DNA from: Diplonema papillatum
Lineage: Eukaryota > Euglenozoa > Diplonemea > Diplonemida > Diplonemidae
Length of the DNA stretch: 64,000 nucleotides
NCBI GenBank assembly: GCA_030068145.1
Contig: JAPJBO010000259.1
Location: 124,001-188,000, forward strand
Reading direction: 5' to 3'
Shown piece by piece: positions 45,375-56,567 of this stretch. The translations under genes were made by a program, and so were the position numbers. Each line of letters starts with the position of its first letter. Position 1 is the stretch's first letter. The notes beneath the pieces were generated by a model. That model ran no database searches. It saw nothing but the letters and a program-made list of their open reading frames with translations, and was not told the DNA's origin.

Positions 45375-45785
45375 GGATGACCCTGTCAAAGCCGAGTTGT
45401 CTGTTGGGCAGAAGTTCCGTCCTTGCAGTTGGTGGGCACGTCAAGGCAGGCGGCAGCAATGAAATTCCACCACTCTTGTAGTCGCCTTTCTTATCCAATG
45501 GTGGGAAGACGGCAGCTGCTCCCCTGTTGGGGGTTGGGGTCTTCGGATCCGTAGCTTATCCAGCAACAAACGGGCTTCGGCTCGCGAGTCCTCGTGGTGA
45601 CCAGTCAGGCGGGGAGTTTGGCTGGGGCGGCACATCTGTCACGAGGTGTCCTAAGGCAAGCTCAGCGGGAACAGAAATCTCGCGTAGAGCAAGGGTAAAA
45701 GCATGCTCGATGCACGATCTTCAGTACCGATTCTCGGTGTGAAAGCACACGGCTACCCCATGTATCGTCGATCTTTGCATTGCGC
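45375..45785 (+). rRNA. 28S rRNA fragment (domain V side), probably pseudogene
   Basis: Matches the eukaryotic large-subunit rRNA core: ATGAAATTCCACCACTCTT (45456), then CAGTCAGGCGGGGAGTTTGG...GGGGCGGCACATCTGT (45602), GGTGTCCTAAGGCAAGCTCA, GGGAACAGAAATCTCGCGTA, GGGTAAAAGC, GATCTTCAGTACCGATTCTC and GTGTGAAAGC. Conserved order is kept over about 330 bp. About 10 conserved bases are missing after CACATCTGT, which argues against a working rRNA. Homology before 45450 is weaker. Confidence 0.85.
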
Positions 45786-45837
45786 AGCAGCGAGAGCTAT
45801 TCGGCAGACGATTCAGAGATATCCTCAGGGGAAATTC

Positions 45838-45900
45838 ACTGCGCAGGGTCAGGTTATCGTATTCAACAGGGTCTTCTTTCCCCGCCGACAGTTTTAAGTC
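45838..45900 (-). rRNA. 28S rRNA fragment, inverted
   Basis: The complement reads GGCGGGGAAAGAAGACCCTG followed by TTGAATACG. This is the conserved segment that lies just upstream of the preceding fragment in an intact 28S gene, but here it follows it on the opposite strand, so the rRNA has been rearranged. Confidence 0.8.
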
Positions 45901-46180
45901 CACTGTCAGCAACAACCACGAAACCCAAAACAGGTATTGGGGGTGTCCGCAAAAGCAACGCGAGCGGAGAAGGAGGGCGGTTTCTTTTTTTCTTCTACGT
46001 TTTCGGGGCAGGGAAGGGTTTTGGAACAGCCGACAGCTTGGGACCCTGGGTGCGGCGGCTCCTTGGAAAAAACTCTTTTTTTGTTGTTGTTTTTTTTTGT
46101 GCGTTCTCCTCGTCTCTTTCCGGCCCCGTTTCCTCCCGGCCCGAGCGTAGGGGGGGGAAAAGGAGAAGAATAGGAGCGCC

Positions 46181-49100
46181 ATGCCGAGCGTGAAGCAGGC
46201 GGAAGCCAAGGCGGGCGGCGACCAGCGGAGCTGGCCGGACCTCTCGACCGCGCACCCAAGCAACGCGGCTCCGTGCCCGTCTCCTTCTTCGGCGTCGACC
46301 CCCGACGTCAAATCACACCTCGCCGCGGCGCAGCGCGAGAGCGAGCCGATCCCCGACTGCAAGCAACTGCTCGCGAAGCACCTGTCCCTCGCGGAAGAAG
46401 GCGCGTTCCCCCCGCTCTGCCGACGGTTCTACCACAAGTATGCTGACCCTCCCCCATCCATCATTCCCCACTTTAGCCGTACACTCCCCTCTTTACAACT
46501 TTCTATTTTCTATTTTTGCATCCCTTTCCTAGACGACATCTTCCTCGAAGAAGACTTGATGCTAGCATCAACCATGCATGAGATGCTCTGCCTAAACATT
46601 AAACTAAGATTTCCCCAACCCAAGGTTCCATTCCCCACTTTGGGAGCCGTACACTCCCCTTTTTTCCCTTTTTCTAGTTTTTTTGCATCCTTTTTTTTTT
46701 CAGACAACTTCCTTGAAGAAGAAGACTTGATGCTAGCATCAACCAGGTTGATGAGAGGCAGTGCTCTGCCTAAACACTATACAACTAAGACTTCCCCCCC
46801 CCGCGGAGTCTAACACTCCCTGTTTCCCCTTTCCCGCCCGCGTTTTCCTATTTTTACACCTTCTCCACAGAAGACTTAGCATCAAACATGCAGGATAGGC
46901 AGGCTCTACTACTAAGATTTCCACCGGAAAGTAGACGGCCAGTCCCCTCAAAGGTCTCATACCCTATTTGCGAAGTCTTACACTCCTTTCCACTCTTGTC
47001 TTTTTTGCTCTTTGCTCCCGCTTGCACCCCCACTCCCCACCTCTCTCGTGCCCCTTACAACGATGATCCGCCGACGAGAGCCAAGATCGTTGTAGTTGCT
47101 TCATGGCCACCGGTCCAGTTACTTTCTTGAAGGCAGATCCTAACTCAGTTAGACTCATCACTTTTTTCGAGGCGGACGGGGGCCACCAGCACTTGCTTCC
47201 TGCTGCTCCCGTGCTGGGGGCTGGCTTTGCACGAAAACCATTGCCGCGTTGCGGAGTCTGCACGCCAGCAATTTTGTGCAGACACGCAAAGTGTGCAGGC
47301 ATGCAAAGTCGTACGCAGAGTCTTGCAGAGTTTTGTACAGGCACGCCAGCAATTTTGTGCAGGGGCTGGCTTTGCACGAAAACCATTGCCGCGTTGCAGA
47401 GTCTGCACGCCAGCAATTTTGTGCAGACACGCAAAGTGTGCAGGCATGCAAAGTCGTACGCAGAGTCTTGCAGAGTTTTGTACAGGCACGCCAGCAATTT
47501 TGTGCAGACACGCAAAGTGCAGGCATGCAAAGACGTACGCAGAGTCTTGGAGAGTTTTGTACAGGCACGCCAGCAATTTTGCGCAGGCATGCAAAGTCAT
47601 CCGTAGTTGTGCAGGCAACGCAAAGCCGTGCGCATGAAGTAAAAGATCCAGCATCCGCATCAATACCATGCTGGCGCCCGCGAAGAAGACTTGATGCTAA
47701 ACCCCCCCCCTCGCTTAATATTTACATTTTTTTTGTAAATATTATGAGCATTGTAAATATTATGAGGTTTTGTAAGTATTATGAGACTCTGCCCTTAATA
47801 TTTACAAAACCCGAAATCTCACCATAGCAACCCCAAGAAATGACTGACCTGCCATCACGGGAAGATGTTTGCAGTGCTCGTGTGCAAGCTCCATCGTATC
47901 GGACGAAGACACTGGAGAAGGTGAAGACGCCTTCGAGGGACTGGCATCACGGGCCAGATTATCCGTTGTCCGGGCCGAGCAAGAAGCAGCCGGTGTCTTC
48001 GACGGCTTCGGAGTTCACTATCTGGTGAGATATCAAACATCTTGTGCTCGATGCCCTTCACCCACATCAGAGCATGACCAACCCCGCCAGCAACCCAGCA
48101 GCTGAAAGAGACGCAGGGAGAACAATGGTGCCAAGAAGCGTGCACGTTTAACAGAATACTGCAAAGATGAAGTTGGCGGCCGCCACGTGGAGCACGGCAC
48201 TGCAGAAAGCTCGTGCAGCAGGTACTCCCAGGAAAGTTGCTCGCCAAAATAAAAAATGGAAAATGTAAATACTAAGAAAATGTAAATGATAAGAGATTTC
48301 GTAAATACTAAGAGAATGCAAATGTTAGAAAAAAGGTAAATATTAAGCGACGGGGGGGTTGTTCTGCCAAAACACTAAAACCAAGATTTCCCCCCTCTCC
48401 CAACCAAACTCACGCCGCGGACACTCAGGTTCCGCACTGATGATGTCTGTGACTTGAAGGACCGAAACACGGCGCAGAGGGGACCAGTGCGGTGTTGAAC
48501 ACATATCCATTCCAAGCACGTTATTGTAACCCCCCCGAAGAACGAGGTGCACTCAACACCGCGGTGAAAAAAGAATATAGAGGACTCGTCCAAAGGTTCA
48601 TCTCGCTCAAAGGTTTCATTCCCTACCTGCAGTCTTACACTCCCTGCGACCCTTTCCCTTTTCATATTTCTATTTCACATTTTCTTCGAAGAAGACTTGA
48701 CGCTAGCATCAAACATGCACGAGAAGCAGTGTCCTGCCTGAACATTAGACTAAGATTTCCCGACCCCCCCCCCCACAGAATCTGCCGAAATGAGCACTGC
48801 CCGTACCTGCACGGCGTCAACGACAAGCGGTTTGTTCTCGACTCGATACCCGGCGCCGTTATTCCGTGCGCCGGCTCCGTGTATCCAGGGGCGGACGGCA
48901 CCGTGACTGTTGTGCTCGACTACAACGTTGAGGAAGGGTACCCGTTCGATCCGGAGCAGATCAGCGGATACGCGAAGTGGCTGGGGATGGACCTCGAGAC
49001 CGACCGAGCCTTCATCTGGGTTGCGCAGGAAGGGTTGAGGGCGCCGGTGCTCAGCCCGTGGAGGTCGTGCAAGACGGACGCAGGGGACACGTACTACTTC

Positions 49101-49331
49101 AACTTCGCGAACGGGTCCTCGTCTTGGGACCACCCCCTCGACGACGAAATCCGGAAGCTGTTCCACGAAGAGAAGACCATCAACGACGAGGCCCTCCGCC
49201 GGGCGAAGCTGCTGCTGCGCTACTGGCGCACCAAGGGCGGCGGCGGCTTCACGATGCTCCTGTCCCACCTCCTGGACTTCGTCTGCTACAAACCGGCGCC
49301 CCTCTCGCGGTCGCGCGCGTTGGAGAAATAG
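46181..49331 (+). CDS. CCCH zinc finger + CEP164-type WW domain protein
   Basis: Two exons, 46181-46437 and 48779-49331 (810 nt, 269 residues), joined in phase 2 by a GTATGC donor and a CCCACAG acceptor. The junction completes a CCCH finger: C80-x7-C88-x4-C93-x3-H97 (CRRFYHKICRNEHCPYLHG), which strongly supports the splice. Residues ~140-220 (ISGYAKWLGMDLE...FIWVAQEGLRAPV...W180...YYFNFANGSSSWDHP...) closely resemble the N-terminal module of CEP164, the distal-appendage protein needed for ciliogenesis: a short helical region, then a WW domain that binds proline-rich partners. The CCCH finger is not part of CEP164, so this is a different architecture. The N-terminus is disordered. A ciliary or centriolar role is inferred from the WW module only. 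Confidence 0.8.
46515..47000 (+). repeat. Repeated intron segment (intron of CCCH/WW gene)
   Basis: TCGAAGAAGACTTGATGCTAGCATCAA...GCTCTGCCTAAACA...AACTAAGATTTCCCC...ACACTCCC occurs at about 46540, 46705 and 46870 and again at 48685-48775, just before the real acceptor. The intron has grown by copying its own 3' part. Confidence 0.8.
47220..47635 (+). repeat. Tandem repeat within intron
   Basis: ACGCCAGCAATTTTGTGCAG...ACGCAAAGTGTGCAGGCATGCAAAG...CAGAGTCTTGCAGAGTTTTG recurs five times in simple and compound forms (about 68 and 144 bp). Open frames on both strands here are artefacts. Confidence 0.9.
47700..48362. mobile_element. Inverted-repeat element within intron
   Basis: Left end AACCCCCCCCCTCGCTTAAT and right end ATTAAGCGACGGGGGGGTT are inverted, extending through AATATTTAC / GTAAATATT. 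Subterminal GTAAATATTATGAG-like repeats occur at both ends. The interior has open frames (47840-48110 plus, 47855-48247 minus) without a domain. Confidence 0.7.
48382..48530 (+). repeat. Dispersed repeat, copy of 32440-32620 family
   Basis: CACTCAGGTTCCGCACTGATGATG, GGACCGAAACACGGCGCA and GTGCGGTGTTGAACACATA are shared with 32440-32620. Confidence 0.75.
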
Positions 49332-49349
49332 GACCGAGTTCATACACGG

Positions 49350-49470
49350 TGGAGTCCAGCCTCAGCAGATGGAGTTAACAAAAGCGGGTAGCGCACACTC
49401 GCTCTTCGGGTGTGACTCGGACACACCATCTGTAACTCCTGCTATTGAGGCTTGGACCTCACCGCGTACC
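49350..49470. repeat. Hairpin element after the CCCH/WW gene
   Basis: GTCCAGCCTCAGCAGATGGA...AAAGCGGGTAG...CTCTTCGGGTGTGACTCGG...TAACTCC...GGCTTGGACCTCACC. Same family as 35270-35455; it forms part of the duplicated unit below. Confidence 0.75.
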
Positions 49471-49489
49471 ACATCCGACCGTCGCGGCG

Positions 49490-49868
49490 CCGCCGCCGCT
49501 GCACGAAAACACACCCTCCGGAAGTCCCGAAAGACGTTCGAAGTGGCTGGCGATCTCCCAAGCAAGCGAACTCAATGTCCCTGAGCTTGGCCCGTGGGGG
49601 TCTTGCAAGGCAGATGCGGGGATCACGTAACCATTTAAACTTCGCGAATGGGTCCTCCTCATGTGACCACCCCCTCGACGACGAAATCCGAGAGCTGTTC
49701 CACGAAGAGAAGACCATCAACGACGAGGCCCTCCGCCGGGCGAAGCTGCTGGTGCGCTACTGGCGCACGAAGGGCGGCGGCGGCTTCACGATGCTCCTGT
49801 CCCACCTCCTGGACTTCGTCTGCTACAATCCGGCGCCCCTCTCGCGGTCGCGCGCGTTGGAGAAATAG
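49490..49868 (+). pseudogene. Decayed tandem copy of CCCH/WW last exon, copy 2
   Basis: From 49640 to the stop it repeats the end of the gene nearly unchanged (NGSSSCDHPLDDEIRELFHE... to the same ALEK stop). The upstream part is altered: the WW Trp is Cys, an extra stop-creating change lies at ATCACGTAACC, and the CCCH finger is absent. It arose with the hairpin element as a ~540-bp tandem duplication. Confidence 0.8.
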
Positions 49869-49879
49869 GACCGTATTCA

Positions 49880-50190
49880 TACACGGCAGAGTCCAGCCTC
49901 AGCAGCTGGAGTTAAAAAAGCGGGTAGAGAGAGCCCATCGGGCCAGCGCATTCCGACAGCAATATGGGGTAGTACGAGAGGAACTCCCGTTTCTAGTCCC
50001 TGGCATCTACGGTTGTTCGATCGGACAGTGCCGTGATGCTACCACTGGATGGACCTCTAAGCCAGAACCCAGTCTAGAGGAATGCGCGAGTTACTCAGGG
50101 CACATCGGATTTATCGGGCCACGTAGCTCTTCGGGTGTGACTAGGGCACACCATCTTGAACTCCAGCTTCTGAGGCTGGATCTCACGGCG
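49880..50190. repeat. Hairpin element interrupted by rRNA
   Basis: The left half (49880-49928) and right half (50126-50190) together equal the copy at 49350-49470. The ~195 bp between them is 28S rRNA sequence. Confidence 0.75.
49934..50125 (+). rRNA. 28S rRNA 3'-region fragment
   Basis: Contains TAGTACGAGAGGAAC (49970), a hairpin ACGGTTGTTC...GACAGTGCCGT, GATGCTACCACTGGATGG and ACCTCTAAGCCAGAACCCAG. These are successive conserved elements near the 3' end of eukaryotic (not bacterial) large-subunit rRNA. It sits inside the hairpin element, replacing about 10 bp of it. Confidence 0.85.
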
Positions 50191-50329
50191 TACTACATCC
50201 GACCGTCGCGGCGTCACCGCTGCACGAAAGCACACCCGCCGGAAGTCCCGAAAGACGTTCGAAGTGGCCGGCGTCCTCCCAAGCAAGCGAGACTAAACAT
50301 CCCTGGACTTGACCCGTCGAGGTCTTGCT

Positions 50330-50565
50330 AGACCGGCCAAGCCCAGGGACGGGGGGGACACGTACTGTTTTAACTTCGCGCACGGGTCCTCCTCGTGGGA
50401 CCACCCCCCTCGGCGACGAAGCTCCAGGGCTTCTCCCCGGCTTGAGCGCTACTGGCGCTACTAAGGCGGCGGCGGCTTCACGATGCTCCTGTCCGGCTCC
50501 TGGACTCCGTCTGCAAACCGGCGCCCCTCTTCGCGATCGCGGGCGTTGGAGAAACATGGCCCAAA
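50330..50565 (+). pseudogene. Decayed tandem copy of CCCH/WW last exon, copy 3
   Basis: GACACGTACTGTTTTAACTT, CGCACGGGTCCTCCTCGTGG and GGCGGCGGCGGCTTCACGAT match the WW exon, with internal deletions and frameshifts. The unit ends at GGCGTTGGAGAAACATGG, where the stop codon is lost. Confidence 0.8.
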
Positions 50566-50677
50566 ACACACCCTCCGGAAGTACGTTCGAAGTAGCTGAT
50601 GATCTCCCACACGGTGAAGTCCAGCCTCAGAAACTGGAGTTAAAGTGCACGAGGCACACCCGAAAAGCGGGTGTGTT

Positions 50678-50737
50678 GTCTTGCATGGATTAATCCTTGA
50701 CACAAGCACATGATTACTGGCAGGATCAACCAGGTTT
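50678..50737 (-). rRNA. 18S rRNA 5'-end fragment
   Basis: The complement begins ACCTGGTTGATCCTGCCAGT and continues AATCATGTGCTTGTGTCAAG, GATTAATCCATGCAAGAC. This is the universal 5' end of small-subunit rRNA with a handful of changes, and stops after about 60 nt. It is fused to a copy of the hairpin element. Confidence 0.85.
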
Positions 50738-50858
50738 CTTGTCACTCAAACCACTCGAACCTGTAAGAGTGCCAACGCTAACGTAGTCTATTCATGATAA
50801 CCAACTACATATAAAAGGTGTCACGCGATAAGCCGGCAGCCGCTGCTTGCTTAAAAGA

Positions 50859-50907
50859 GCATGCTAATCCATGTGGTTCATGTACTTAAAAGAACTCAAT
50901 GCTTAAC
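50859..50907 (+). repeat. 49-bp segment shared with LINE 3' region
   Basis: GCATGCTAATCCATGTGGTT...AACTCAATGCTTAAC is identical to 15437-15485, just downstream of the LINE stop codon. Here it lies ~120 bp beyond the 18S 5' end. Confidence 0.85.
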
Positions 50908-51281
50908 GGATCGTATCTCTACGACCGATAGCCTTCCTCGATTGCACCAAAACGCGCGCAAAAGCACACGCCAAAAAATGGTGCTGGCACCCGCTTTTTA
51001 AACTCCAGCTTTAACTCCGGCTTCTGGGGCTCGGCACCACCGTGCAAGCAAACAAAAACGAAACGTCCCTGGGCTTGGCCCGTGGAGACGGATAGCGACA
51101 AGGCAGAGCGGACGGGGAGGTGTGATGGGGTTGTGGCGCTGCGCGTGAAGTCCGCTTATCGAGTTGCAGGGACGCTCCGTTTTTTGATCGCTCCGTTTTT
51201 TGGTCAGTTCGGTGCGCGAGACGTTTGCGTGGGAAGAACCGACACGACCCGAATAGCAGCGGTGGGTGGACAAAGTTCAAG

Positions 51282-51431
51282 GCTTCGGCTCGCGAATCCT
51301 CGTTTGGAGACACCAGTCAGGTGGGGAGTTTGGCTGGGGCGGCACATCTGTTACACATTAACGCAGGTGCCCTGAGCTTGCCTTAGCGGGAACAGAGAGG
51401 GAGGTCTGAGAAACGGCAACCACCTCTAAGA
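51282..51431 (+). rRNA. Chimeric 28S/18S rRNA fragment
   Basis: 51282-51395 repeats the 28S segment of 45567-45690 (GCTTCGGCTCGCGAATCCTC, CAGTCAGGTGGGGAGTTTGG, ACACATTAACGCAGGTG), but the conserved CTAAGGCAAGCTCAG block is inverted to CTGAGCTTGCCTTAG. From GAGAGGGAGG (51394) it becomes 18S-like: TCTGAGAAACGGCAACCACC, TCTAAG. Fusion plus inversion mark it as a pseudogene. Confidence 0.8.
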
Positions 51432-51435
51432 ATGT

Positions 51436-53382
51436 TCGAAAGCCAGCAATCCCGACCGCCCAATCTCGGTCGCGAAAGGGCGTCGTGGTCGCTGGAATCT
51501 CATATTTAGCGCAGCCGCTGCGACTCGGAAACATCCAAATCCTGGGCGTTTCCTCAAAATCGGGTGAAAAGGAATTACCCGACTTAGCCTCAGGTGGGGG
51601 GGAGAGGGAAAACCCCCCCCGGCGCACGGTTCGTAGAAGAAAAAGAAGGGGGGAAAAAAACGAAAGAATACGTCGAAAACCTTACCTCGTCGTCCCTGGC
51701 GAAAGCAGGGGGACATCCTATGCGAAAGCCAGTCAGTACATCTCGGTGATGTTTGGTTGTTTACATCCCCAGCCCCGTTCCCGACGACGGCTGGGAGAAA
51801 CCTGAGGCCTGAGGCCGGTCTCTCCAAAGGCTGAAAAATAAGCCCCGATACCACGCATCTCCGTGCACCCTCCATTGTGCACCGCCATTCCGACAAGCTG
51901 ATAAGAGACCCATTTCAGATACCACCCCGGTGACGTTCGCAGCTTCTCTGTGCTGCCTCCCGATGCTTGTTCCAAGGCGTACGGCGGGAAGAAACCCGGC
52001 AATTATCTTCCGCGATCGTTTTGCGAAACCAAGTCGTGAAAGACATCCATAGTTTGGGTTAGAGTGCAAAGAATCTGTGGCGAAGATCTGCATCGCCGAC
52101 GGCGTGATGTGTCATGCTTTCGCCTCTTAAGCTCGTCTTGATCGTCGCGCTCAGGCGCGCGTTTGGTGCCGCGCTTCCCCTTCGATTATTCGTCCTGGCA
52201 TCGGTTGCGCGTCGCTGGTTGCTTCCTTAGACATCCATAGAGACGAAGAAGGGACAGTTTCCTGCACTCATGAAGGGTCGACAGGCAAAAGTACGATGCT
52301 GCGCATGTCAGGCGTAACCAACAGGGACCTCTAAACCCAAGAGAAACGATGATCCAACTTCAGGCCACTCTTTCCTTGCGCACCGTATTAGTGGAAGGTG
52401 CGCTTGGCCTATCTACCTGATGATGGTCCGCTGTTTGAAAGGACCAAAACATGGTGCAGATGGGACCAGCGCGGTGTTGAGCGCACAACCATTCAAAGCC
52501 GTCTTACAACCACCCCACCCCCTATATACCTTTCGTGCATACGATCATCTCAGAGAGGCTGTTCTGCACGGCTCGACCTGTTGTAGATTGTTGCCCTGCT
52601 CAAACCGTTAGGGCTGTGCCACCTTGCGCATCAAGCAACCAATGCCCGGTGACTTCGCGTTGCCACGAACAAGGCGAACCGGGAGAACAACAAAAAAGTC
52701 GTTCGTACCGTGTCGTGCTTCAGACGCTGCGGCGCCCAACGAAAGTGCCCACGTTCTGATTCCACTTCTGCTTATGAACTTGTTGCTGCCACGCGCACAA
52801 CGCGACTGGCGGGTGTTCCGCAGCGAAAAGCAGACACAACGTGGTGCCCCATCAAGCACCCACCAAAGCAACAACCAGACAAGAAGGGAGATGAGCCAAC
52901 CCTTCGCAAAAGAAGGAATATTCTGAACCATCCAGCAAACGACAAGTATGTTTCATTCAAGCCGGTCCAGGGCCCGAGCAGCCAACAAGAGAAAAGGCAA
53001 CTGACTTGAGCGAATATCGCCAGAAACACAAAAACAAGCGAAGACTCGTGGTCGCCTGGCATGGGCATAAGCCGGTCCATCCCCTCCTGATAGACCGTGA
53101 TAAACCGAATACGGGTCCAGGCAATTCTATGCAGCTGTAGGGGATAAAGGACCGAGTGGCTGCAGGCAATCCGATGCAGTTGCCTTCTTTTCCATCCTAC
53201 CCCCCGTTCATGCTTCGTCCTGCTCCTTCTTCCCCGGAAACGGGAGCGCAGTTATGTTGTGCGGAACAGACGGCTTGCGGGCGGAAGAGGCTTGGTGGGG
53301 AGTCTTTCGGCACCCTCGGATACTTCTTTTCTGACGCGTCCGATTCTTCTCGTTCCGGTCTGGGCTGAGCGACAAATAAAAG
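51436..53382. other. Intergenic; dispersed repeats
   Basis: No gene supported; plus frames at 52624-52926 and 52710-53009 have no domain. 52062-52115 (GAATCTGTGGCGAAGATCTG, CATCGCC) is related to 63075-63190; 52415-52510 belongs to the 32440 family; TACCGTGTCGTGCTTCAG near 52711 recurs at 63211; the CAGGCAATTC~GATGCAG motif near 53115 and 53161 recurs at 63315. Confidence 0.5.
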
Positions 53383-53398
53383 ACCTGGTTGATCCTGC
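53383..53398 (+). rRNA. 16-nt match to 18S 5' end
   Basis: ACCTGGTTGATCCTGC only; homology stops at once (GCGTGAG follows). It is suggestive only because other rRNA pieces are nearby. Confidence 0.35.
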
Positions 53399-55529
53399 GC
53401 GTGAGTCGTAAAATTTTCGTGTTATTTTGTTTCAAAAATTATGCCAGGCAAGTCTTGGCGTAAATGAAGTACCCACTTACAGACGGAGGGGAAAAGGGTT
53501 GCCCAGGGTGCAGAGAGCCTTCTGCGGAAACTCTTGATCAAACTCTAGAGTTTGATGAAAATATAGGGCTTCTGTGGATAAACTCAAGAGTTAGATACCA
53601 TCTAGGGCTTCTGTGGGACAGTAGTAGCGGTCCATAGTTATCTGAAAAAAGAACTGCACACAACAAACGGCCTGCCAAAGAGAGGCGTGCGCCTGTTGGC
53701 GCCGCTGACAAACAAGAAAACGAAATACGCAAGCACACGCGCGGCGCGACCTAGTCGCACCTAGCACCTTGCACGTGAGTTGGTTCCAGGGCCTCCTTAT
53801 TCTCCTCATGCCCGCCAGAGCCCCCCCCCCCCCCCCCCCCCCCCCCCAAACCCAAAGGGCACCAGCTTCTTTTGTTTCGCATCGGTCTTAGTTCAAACCG
53901 AGAAGACACTTCGTCGTCGTGTCTCGCCTTCGTGGCCGTTAGACTCCGTTATCGTTCAACTCTGCGCTGCAATGTCGCAGGCAGAATTATCACCGTCATC
54001 AAGCTCGGTCAGCAAGCATTCCTGAGTGACAATAGGTTTCAAGACGAGTTGCCAGACAATGCTGGGTCCCCTGTCTGAGCGCAGAGGGATTGTCCTGCGC
54101 CCTGACTGGGTGCCGTCCGGCGGACAGCTGGCGGACCCGTACACGCGGGGAGCCTCGTTGCCTCGGTTCCCGGCGCCGTTTTCCGCTTCGCGGTGACGTG
54201 CCGCACCCTTTGACTTGTTTTTATGTGTTCTCGGAAATGTCAGCGCGGTAGCGATGAGCGAGAACACATATAGGTGGGAGGGGAGAGGCCCTGGGACTGC
54301 TAAGGCGTGACAACCCCGCCCCTGTCCCTCCCAGGGAGCCACCCCGAAACTAGCCTTCCCACCTGACGGTGGGGGCCCACCTGACGGTGGAGGCCCGCAC
54401 CTTTTTTTAGTTTGTTTGGATTGCCATCGAGCTGCACCAACCCACTACGTGCAACCACCTGATGCACTGCGTGCCGGAGTTAATATTCCACTACTTCTGC
54501 ACGCTGCAGTCAACCGGTGGCAATACTGCATGGGTCGTCTAGGCATCGCAATAGGCCAAAAAGAAACGAGAGTGGCGGTGAATGGCGGTGTCTTGTATCT
54601 GACTCTACTCAGAACACCTGCATTTCAAGCTCACACCACTCACAACACGGCCCGGTGGGGGCTGCCAGTAGCCGGCTCTCAAGGAAGTGCGCAGCGACCA
54701 TTGCAGAGCCAATCCTGGTTCGGAAGGAAACTAGAAACAATATCCCCCGAGGGACTCTCCAAGAAGCACGAGTAGTTCTGAAGAAAAATAATCCTTGGGG
54801 AGGGGAACAGACGAAAAACTGCTGCTCTGAAAAAAGGACGACGCGTCTCCACGCACCTCCCTCTCAGCCCAACCGTGCGATCGTATTCGGCCGGGCGGCA
54901 CTGGCCTCCTTTTGCTCTTTCAGGTGTCACACCCCTGCGGCTTCTCCTTTGGAAAGTCCTTTGTCGAAATCCATGGCCCGACGCCACGTGTATCACGCAT
55001 ACTTGCCGTGCGTGCCAGAGTGCGTGTAGAGTCACACGTTTTGTTCTGTCGTATGAAACGGAAACCATACACTCCGTTTCCCACGTTGTGGAGGGTCGCC
55101 GTGCCAAGTGGGCTTCGTTCAGTTGCGTGCACGTTCACGCCGTGGACTCTATTAACACACACCAACGAGGAACGAACCCCTCTGCACCGTATTTTCTTCT
55201 TCTCGGGTGGTCCATTTTTGACGTGACGTGAGGCGATGCCAAAGGGAAATATTTCCGCAGAGCACGATGTTGTGCGCGTGTGGGCACAGAGACCTCCAAC
55301 CTCCCAAAAAAGAAGGCAGCGGTTTTATGCACAGACGGAGCCCTGCCCAGGTGAAGTTCGAGCCTCAAATTGGCCTACGACGAAAAAGGGACTGGAAATG
55401 AATTTCCCCTCCCGGTCGACGACCTCAGGCCTTTGGCAAAAACGTCTTGCAACACGTCTCCTAGCAGTTACTTCGTGCGTGCTCAAGATGTCCGACGAGT
55501 CGGTAGAAAATCCGGCGGATATCTTCCCC
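53399..55529. other. Intergenic; poly-C tract, one dispersed repeat
   Basis: 53821-53847 is an almost pure C run. 54228-54311 repeats 36175-36262. Several open frames lack domains. GTGGGGGCCCACCTGACGGT-type repeats occur near 54370. Confidence 0.45.
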
Positions 55530-56319
<790 letters not shown>

Positions 56320-56567
56320 CCGCAAGAACAGGTCCATTGCGTTCTGTTTTTGAAAGCACGCAAAGAGTGCGTGAGGGGCCCAAGACTGAATCCATAGCGA
56401 GTTTCTTCTTGGTGTCGGTTGCATCAGTCACAAACTTGGCTAGCCGTAGTTTATTAATAAAGTGTGTAGTTCTGTCTGGATCCCGTTCACTACCCGACTC
56501 CCAGCCTCAACAGTCAACCAGAGACCCTAAAACACCGAACCTCTAAACCACACCAAATGCTGAAATC

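Noticed and set aside
47145..47827. Multiple Cys-rich frames on both strands
   Set aside because: Generated by tandem repeats inside an intron of the CCCH/WW gene.
48465..48500. 28S rRNA match around GGACCGAAACACGG
   Set aside because: Only a short resemblance to GAAACACGGACC; the sequence belongs to a dispersed repeat family with four copies.
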